A stretch of 64,000 nt of DNA from NCBI GenBank assembly GCA_027704905.1, contig CM051001.1, forward strand, positions 36,936,890 to 37,000,889. The letters run 5' to 3'. This DNA comes from Muraenolepis orangiensis. Taxonomy: Eukaryota > Chordata > Actinopteri > Gadiformes > Muraenolepididae. The notes under the pieces were generated by a model, which was given only the letters and a program-made list of their open reading frames with translations, had not been told where the DNA came from and searched no databases. Shown piece after piece: positions 57,371-64,000 of this stretch; the first letter of the stretch is position 1, and every line of letters begins with the position of its first letter. Made by a program: the position numbers and the translations under genes.

Positions 57371-60300
57371 CTATGAGAGACAATGGTAGTGTTATAAGTC
57401 ATGTGATGAATCAACGGATAGTGAAGCCAAGTTCCTTTCAACCACCATTTATGTCCTTGTATCTTTCACTCACCGACACACACAGACACGGTTGTGCTTG
57501 CCGTGGCGTTGCTGACGTTGTTGCTGACCGAGCATTTGATCACTCCCGACCAGCCCAGCTTCAGAGTCATGTGGCTAGTGGCACCGCTTCCAGAGAGGAG
57601 ATGCGTGACCACCAGCGGGTTTCCATCTAGACTCCATCCGTAGCGGAGTGCGTCCCCCTCGGCGGAACAGGACACCCTCTGCTCTCCGCTGGCCAGACAC
57701 TCCAAGGACAGGAGGGGAGAGGAGACCGGTGCTAAGGGCAACCAACTGATGAGTTGAGTCTTACAATGTGACAGTAGGATGGACATAAAACCATTGGGTC
57801 TCATTGTTATATATTGAGATTGTATCACTATGTTTACATAGGAACTTTTGTTCAGGAAGTCCGTATACCCTCTGGACAGGTAAGCGTGTGACCCGGCCGA
57901 CCGCGTCACTCGTGTCATGCTTGGGAATGCACCTGTCATGTATGTGTTAAACCACCAAAGTCTTCTCAATAAAGTATCTAAACTGGAGTACAAGTCTGCG
58001 TGTATTTAATTACCACTCAGGTTATAACTGTCAGGGTTACGGTGGTTGGCAGGGGGCGTGGCCAAGCTACGTGCGCTGGCGGCGCACACACACACCTGTC
58101 AGCGATCACCCTGTCTAATGGCTAATCACCTCACCTGGGGTATATATACTGTGTCTATCATCCTTTACCCCAGCGTGAGGTCGTTACCAGTGTGCGAACT
58201 ATACCACGGTCTCCGGGGGAGCCGGGATCTTTTTTGGGGGGGGGGCATTTAACAATGCCTGGTAAACATGCAGTGCTAACTAAACGAGCTTGTGAGTGAG
58301 TGGCTAGTGGGTGGAGCTGCGGGCAGCGTGCAAGCAGGCGACACTTTTTTCATGAATCAGAAACTCTAAATATAATTGTATTTCACTTATTTTACACCTT
58401 TGAAAAAAAAAACCATGCCCAAAATGGAATTTATTTGGTCATCATATCAGTATTTTAGAGAGCTCCCCCCAAATTTCACAAACCATGTTCCCAGGGGAGC
58501 TCATGTCACCACTAGGGGAGCTATAGCTCCCCCTGCTCCCCTCCAGTTCGCACCCTGGTCGTTACTTTATACTGCACGTGTTCTTCCGTCTGTTTGGTAC
58601 CCGTCGCCTGCCTACTACCCGGTCGGTACTTCGCACCCGACCTCCCGGTACGCAGATTCCTCCCCCGTCCCGGACTACTCGTCGGTCTACTACCCGCCGG
58701 TACTCCGCGGATCGTCCTCCCCGTTTACCCCTGTTGTTTTGTGTGTCTTTGAGAATAAAGCCGTTCGTATCGCTCCACTGTGTCGTCTGCGTTAGGGGTC
58801 CAACCCACTCCCCTCTTCGTGACAATAACACTCATAATATATCATAACCTAGTACGTGTGCAGTAGCAGTGTAAAGAGAAACTTCTCCCTCAGCACTAAA
58901 GTAAAGTTAAGTAATAAAGAACATTTCTAAAAGGCCACACGGACCTCTCTTTAAATCAAATGTGACAACATTAATTATATATCTGCACAGGGACAATTAA
59001 AAGAGCATATCAGCAACAGTCATATAGTAGGCCTACAGAATTGTATGCGATATTACCAATAATATTGACACTGAGCTTGACAGCCAGCAGTGTTTCTGGA
59101 AGTTTATGTCAGATGTCAGTCAGTGTCTAATTAATCCATAATGAGGTAAACATGCCGTTTCCCTCGAATGTGTAATCCTGTTGCGCAAGAATGTTACCGA
59201 AATAGTAATATAGTTACTCACCTTGAACGGACAAAGAACAAATTCCCACGGCTATATGATATATCTCAATGGAATATTCAGCGTCATCTGTCCTTTTGAT
59301 GTCCTTCACAGTAAATATTCCAGTGCTCAGATCAAATGAATAGTTCTCTACTTGAATTGTTCTTTCAATATCTCGTGAGAATAGGAACTTTTCATTTTTC
59401 TTCAGTGTGACTCTATAGCCTTGTAAGAACGGAGTGACGAGCTGGACCTCCACAGCTCCTCCAAGAGGTCCGAAGCACTGGGGGACGTTCACGTCCCCAT
59501 GGGGCCTGGTCGCGTTGCAGAGGACCTTCACACCTGGGCGTTGAGTAAAACCACACGGGACATATATCTCTCTCAGACTCACAGATCACTCTCTCACCAG
59601 CACTATAGGGACTCTCTTGTTACTATTACTATAACAAGGGATTGACATTTAGAATGAAATATCCGCAGGGGGGCATTGTTCTACCACATGTTAAATGTTA
59701 AAAAACATACAATATTGTATTATTGTTCAATTTGATTGACGTAATTTCCCTTCTTCATTAAACAATTCAAATACACTCTTGATAATGTCCGTAATGCTGT
59801 TATGTTCTGCTGTAACACACGTGTGGTCTCACTGTGGGGAAGGCTGAGTACTCATTTAGGATCTAAACAGAATGTACTGAATTTGAATTGACCCCAAATA
59901 TATAAACTAGTGCTGTCAATAGATCAACAATAGTCAGATTAATCCCAAAAAAATTCTGTGATTAATCAGATTAATCACAGATTTTTTAAAGTTAAAAATA
60001 AACATTTTCTTGTAGTTTTGTTTTTTGCGGGTGGCAAAACAAATGCAGGTATGGAAGAATGAAATGCTAAAAGCAGTTAGAGATCAAGATTTGTATTATT
60101 TTATTTGTTACTTTTCACTTTAGTTTTTCTAAGCCAAAAGGTCTCAGGGAGAGCTTAGTATTGCCCTTAGCTTAGTGGCTCCTCCTCCTGCCCATGAGAG
60201 GCTTGCTGTCGGACTTTCAGCTCCCTTGTGTTTGCAGGACTGTGTTTGAAATGTCCAACTATTTTACGGCAATTTGCTAAAGCCCCATCATATCCACAGT

Positions 60301-60833
60301 CGCGGAGGGAGAGAGCAACGGCCCTCTGTATGATGTGTGCTTTACAGGGCGTATGCTCAGAAGAACGTTTATTTGCTACCGCCATTATATTGCGAGCACG
60401 ATGTTTTAAAGTGAAATGTTCCGCCCAGCGCTCTGCGGTGCGTCTCCTCATCATCCTGTTAGTTTAACGCCCGCCTCTCAACTCATTCACAGGTGCACAT
60501 GCGCGCTGGAAATACTGAGGCAGGAGCCGTCTAATCCGGATACTATGATTAGTCTGAGTTTAAAAAAATAGTGCGCGTTAAAATCTCACATGCGTTAACG
60601 CGTTAATTTTGACAGCCCTAATATAAACATACCAACAAAAATACTTTACTTTTAACCCTACACATGTTGAAAAACAACTACTTGTTTTTTGTTCCTTTTG
60701 TTTAACTCATAGAATGCCATAACTGAAAAATAAATGATATTAAACCAATTATGACCCAATAGAGTAATGTCATAAGAATCTCACCGTCGGTCACTCCAAC
60801 CAGGAACACAAGCACAGCCGCCCTGTAGAGCAT
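57269..60833 (-). CDS. CD2/SLAM-family-like Ig receptor copy R, exons 1-4 (partial)
   Basis: Minus-strand exons 60,833-60,785 (signal peptide), 59,533-59,222 (IgV), 57,731-57,474 (IgC2) and 57,370-57,269 (two-Cys segment). All have GT-AG borders, are in phase 1 and open. The IgV exon is 312 nt: relative to L it lacks 15 nt coding DNGRL between the F and G strands, keeping frame. It lacks the L frameshift. The TM and tail exons should lie beyond LINE-B, in or past the N gap, and are not seen before 52,979. Function would be as for copy M, with tail unknown. Confidence 0.75.
57474..57731 (-). other. Copy R exon 3: IgC2 domain
   Basis: 86 codons, four Cys, nearly identical to L (LVVTHLLSG where L has LVDTHLLSG). 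Confidence 0.88.
58029..58824 (+). mobile_element. Solo LTR in intron 2 of copy R, split by a hAT
   Basis: Same LTR as in L and M, now read on the + strand. Duplication ataac at 58,024-58,028 and 58,825-58,829. Confidence 0.88.
58188..58557. mobile_element. 370-bp hAT-type element private to copy R
   Basis: Termini CAGTGTGCGAACT and AGTTCGCACCCTG. Perfect 8-bp duplication, gtcgttac, at 58,180-58,187 and 58,558-58,565. L and M have the empty site. Confidence 0.93.
59222..59533 (-). other. Copy R exon 2: IgV domain with 5-residue deletion
   Basis: 104 codons. Reads DDAEYSIEIYHIAVGICSLS where L has IYHDNGRLIAVG. Confidence 0.87.
59908..60620. mobile_element. ZBED-type hAT element in intron 1 of copy R
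   Basis: 713 bp, perfect 8-bp duplication atataaac at 59,900-59,907 and 60,621-60,628. Mirror of 18,713-19,425. Carries the same 95-codon transposase remnant at 60,454-60,167 on the minus strand. Confidence 0.92.
60785..60833 (-). other. Copy R exon 1: signal peptide
   Basis: MLYRAAVLVFLVGVTD plus one base, donor gtgag. Confidence 0.85.
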
Positions 60834-60895
60834 TTTGCCTGTGTTGTCTCCGTTGAGTTCCACTGCTGGAGCCTATATTCACATGAGCCAATAAG

Positions 60896-60912
60896 AGGAA
60901 GTACGCTTAGTT
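60896..60912 (-). promoter_or_regulatory. PU.1/ETS-like site plus CCAAT, copy R
   Basis: gccaataagaggaagt: both motifs preserved, as in M. Confidence 0.5.
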
Positions 60913-61288
60913 AAAGGTCTGCAATATTTGTATTCACCACAGTTTTACTAAAAGGGCCATAACCTTATTAGGATGAGAGGCGTTACCAGTACTGGTTAGT
61001 GCAGACTCGGCAATCTTCTAACATGCAATTCAAACTCCTATACGAACAAATTAGGACATTTCATATGAATTCATATCAACACTGTCATAATATCTGTGAA
61101 TCATTTGAATTTGCTCATGTAATAAGAATAAGATGCAAAGGCTGGATTGAATACAAATTTAAATATAGTATTGTAGGCCTACATTGATAGTGTGGTGGTC
61201 AGGGTGATTGACTCTGAGAGGGTCAGCGTTCTGCCCCCACCTGGATAGTTGGTGTTTGAACCCTAAAGGTTCCATCCCGCCTCCTCCT

Positions 61289-61588
<300 letters not shown>

Positions 61589-61764
61589 CCAGTGCTAGAA
61601 GCCATGGTACCAATGGCTGTTAAAGTGGATCATTAGGGAGGAGCCACCACCACCACCACCCCCACCACCACCACCACCCCCACCACCCCCTCCTCCTCCT
61701 GACATTTTTAACTGTCCTCCTGATTGAGGATTGAGCTTCAAAAATTACACACATATATGACACA

Positions 61765-61975
<211 letters not shown>

Positions 61976-62303
61976 CAAGCGATGGGGAGCCTGGCAAAAG
62001 TGAAGCAATCAAAAAGAGTGTCACAATTGTTATTCACCCTGCCTACACCAGAGGGCAGCATCAACCCTCATTACTTCTCGCCAACCCCATAGGCGGCGTT
62101 TGTGGGAGGGCAGGGGCATTGCCCCCCTAGTGGCCGATATGAGTTACTGAATCTAGTCTAAAATAGAGTCTAAAATAGTTCCAATCCAAATATTTCTTGT
62201 ATATAGATATCCAAATATTTTTATATATGTAAAAAAATAAAATGATTCTAACACAAACATCACAATTATATTACGTTTTGTTTTAAATCTGTTCATTTTT
62301 GAA

Positions 62304-63286
62304 CATTACATTACATTACATTACAGTCATTGAGCAGATGCTTTTATCCAAAGCGACTTACAATAGTGTGTTTCAACAAAGGAAGGTAAGAGAACAACTC
62401 GTCACCAGAAGTCAAAAATGCATTCAATTTCTAACAAGTCTCCAATAACTGAACCAGTGCTCAGGTAGAAATACAATAATTCAGGCAAAAGTGTAAGGGT
62501 AAAGTACAATAAGTTGGTAAACAATATACAACAATATCTAGAACAATATCTACCTATCTATAATATGTAATCTACTTAGATAATTGACTTAGCGCTACGA
62601 GGAAGGATCCGGGAAGTGTGTCCTGAAGAGATGGGTTTTCAGCCTGCGGCAGAAGATGGGGAGTGACTCTGCAGTCGTGACATCGGTGGGGAGTTTGTTC
62701 CACCAAATTGGGGCCACAGGACGGAGAAAATGCCGTGACCGCGTAGATCGGCCACACGGGCCCCTAAGTGAGGGGGCAAGCAGACGGCCCGAAGAAGCCG
62801 AGCGAAGTGGACGGGTTGGGACGTAGGCCTTGACCATTGCCGGGAGGTTGGATGGAGCAGTACCTTTTACTACCTTGTAGGCTAGCACCAAGGTCTTGAA
62901 CTGGATGCGAGCAGCTACAGGTAGCCAGTGTAGAGTCCGAAAGGAGGGTAGATGTGTGGGAGTACTTGGGGCGGTTGAACACCAGGCGAGCTGCAGCTTT
63001 CTGAATGAGCTCCAAGGGCCTGATGGCAAATGCCGGGGCGCCAGCAAGGAGGGAGTTGCAGTAATCCATAACAAGACCAAGGGACGTTGTGTAGAGGGAG
63101 AAGAGAAGAGGACCCAGGACTGATCCTTAGGGAACCCCAGCAGTCAGTCGGTGTGGTTCTGACACAGTCCCAGTGCCACCTCGTAGGAGCGACCCGTCAG
63201 GTAGGATGCAAACAAGGAGAGAACAGAGCCCGAGACACCCATCCCCTCAAGGGTGGAGAGGAGAATCTGGTGGTAACCGTATTCCC
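62304..63286 (-). mobile_element. L2-type LINE, inverted duplicate
   Basis: Mirror of 16,332-17,281 with the same internal deletion. Small differences (RPLRSASSGRLLAPS region intact here, altered in the left arm). Confidence 0.87.
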
Positions 63287-64000
63287 TCTATTTTGTGCAT
63301 TTAATGATTCAGATAGCTATGTTTCTGTACGCTGTTTCTGTACACTGAGCAGTAATGGACCTTTTAGAACGTCCAAGCAAATGCGGGATGCAAAAAAAGG
63401 CGTTTACTTCTGCACTAAGTAGGACACTGGTTATTAATATTTACAAACCTACTGTGACAACACTGAGCCTTTTCTAATTATGTGCGTGCTATAAATTGGA
63501 CAGTGAGTGCCTATTTCAGAATTTTCAATCTACCACAAAATGTGTTTATGCATACACTAAATGTTTTAAAAGGGTACATGGAAAATGAAAGCCTAACTGT
63601 TTAATAAAAACAAATTGATATTTCACTTTTCAGAGTTTAACATTATGGTTGCCAGTGCGCTTCAGTTGTGTTCGGTGGTGTACTCATGTGTGAAAGACCA
63701 ATACCGTGCATTGTATAAGTGGTCAAGAACTGATTTGATGGGCTAGATGCACAAGTGTCTTCAGTTAGTGTCTTCAGTTGGCGTAGTACGCCACGCAATA
63801 GAGTCATAATGTGAAAGCCACGCCCACCGGGGGGGGGAAGCATTTCATCACTCTCCATTGACTTTGTATTGTGAGACGGTGCCTCCTGGTCATTTTCGTT
63901 TTCTAATAAAAAACAGAAAAATGTCTAAAAGCTGTTGTGTGACATAATGCACTACCAACAAGGTAAATAATAAAATGTTTTGGTTTGGCAGTTTGTAAAA
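63287..64000 (-). mobile_element. THAP-bearing element, inverted copy cut by window end
   Basis: Mirror of about 15,621-16,331, including the MSKSCCVT-stop THAP start at 63,921 onward. Confidence 0.6.

Overview
The window looks like a repeat-choked immune-gene cluster from a teleost fish. Evidence: spliced GT-AG genes, very long CA/GT, GATA and AGT microsatellites, L2/CR1-type LINEs, gypsy and retrovirus-type LTRs, and many hAT/THAP DNA transposons. I cannot name the species. No tRNA, rRNA, CRISPR or bacterial-type operon was seen. A run of exactly 1000 N (52,980-53,979) is an assembly gap.

The only host-type genes I can support are four paralogous copies of one CD2/SLAM-family-like (CD48-like) Ig receptor. 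Copy A (+, 533-1065, 3' exons only) has a transmembrane exon and a tail with two ITIM-like motifs. Copy L (+, exons 18,484-26,555) has a frameshift in its IgV exon. Copy M (+, 36,602-39,370) is open from signal peptide through transmembrane segment, then stops, giving an almost tail-less receptor. Copy R (-, 60,833 to 57,269) has exons 1-4 and runs into the gap. All introns are phase 1. The order is signal peptide, IgV without the canonical disulfide, IgC2 with four cysteines, a short two-cysteine exon, then TM. A PU.1-like site precedes exon 1 in L, M and R.

Layout: 1-2,110 copy A and its 3' flank; 2,111-9,240 LTR fragments, microsatellites and a 21-bp minisatellite; 9,240-15,300 nested transposons (L2, gypsy gag/pol, hAT-like, LINE fragments); 15,359-17,494 a THAP-bearing element; 17,855-35,303 block L; 35,811-45,136 block M, a direct duplicate of L; 45,793-52,979 two retroviral-type LTR/leader regions, one split by a full-length LINE with an intact 981-codon ORF; gap; 53,980-64,000 an inverted copy of 15.6-26.2 kb carrying gene R.

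Several transposon insertions have perfect 8-bp target duplications and an empty site in a paralogous block. They order events: an LTR insertion in the common ancestor, then the L/M split, then a ZBED-hAT and LINE-B on the L/R lineage, then the L/R inverted duplication, then private hAT insertions in L and in R.

The most unusual non-coding structure is an array of ten short hairpins (52,254-52,623). All share a 3-4 nt loop ending in GG but have different, compensatorily paired stems. The array lies just downstream of a putative tRNA-Leu primer binding site.
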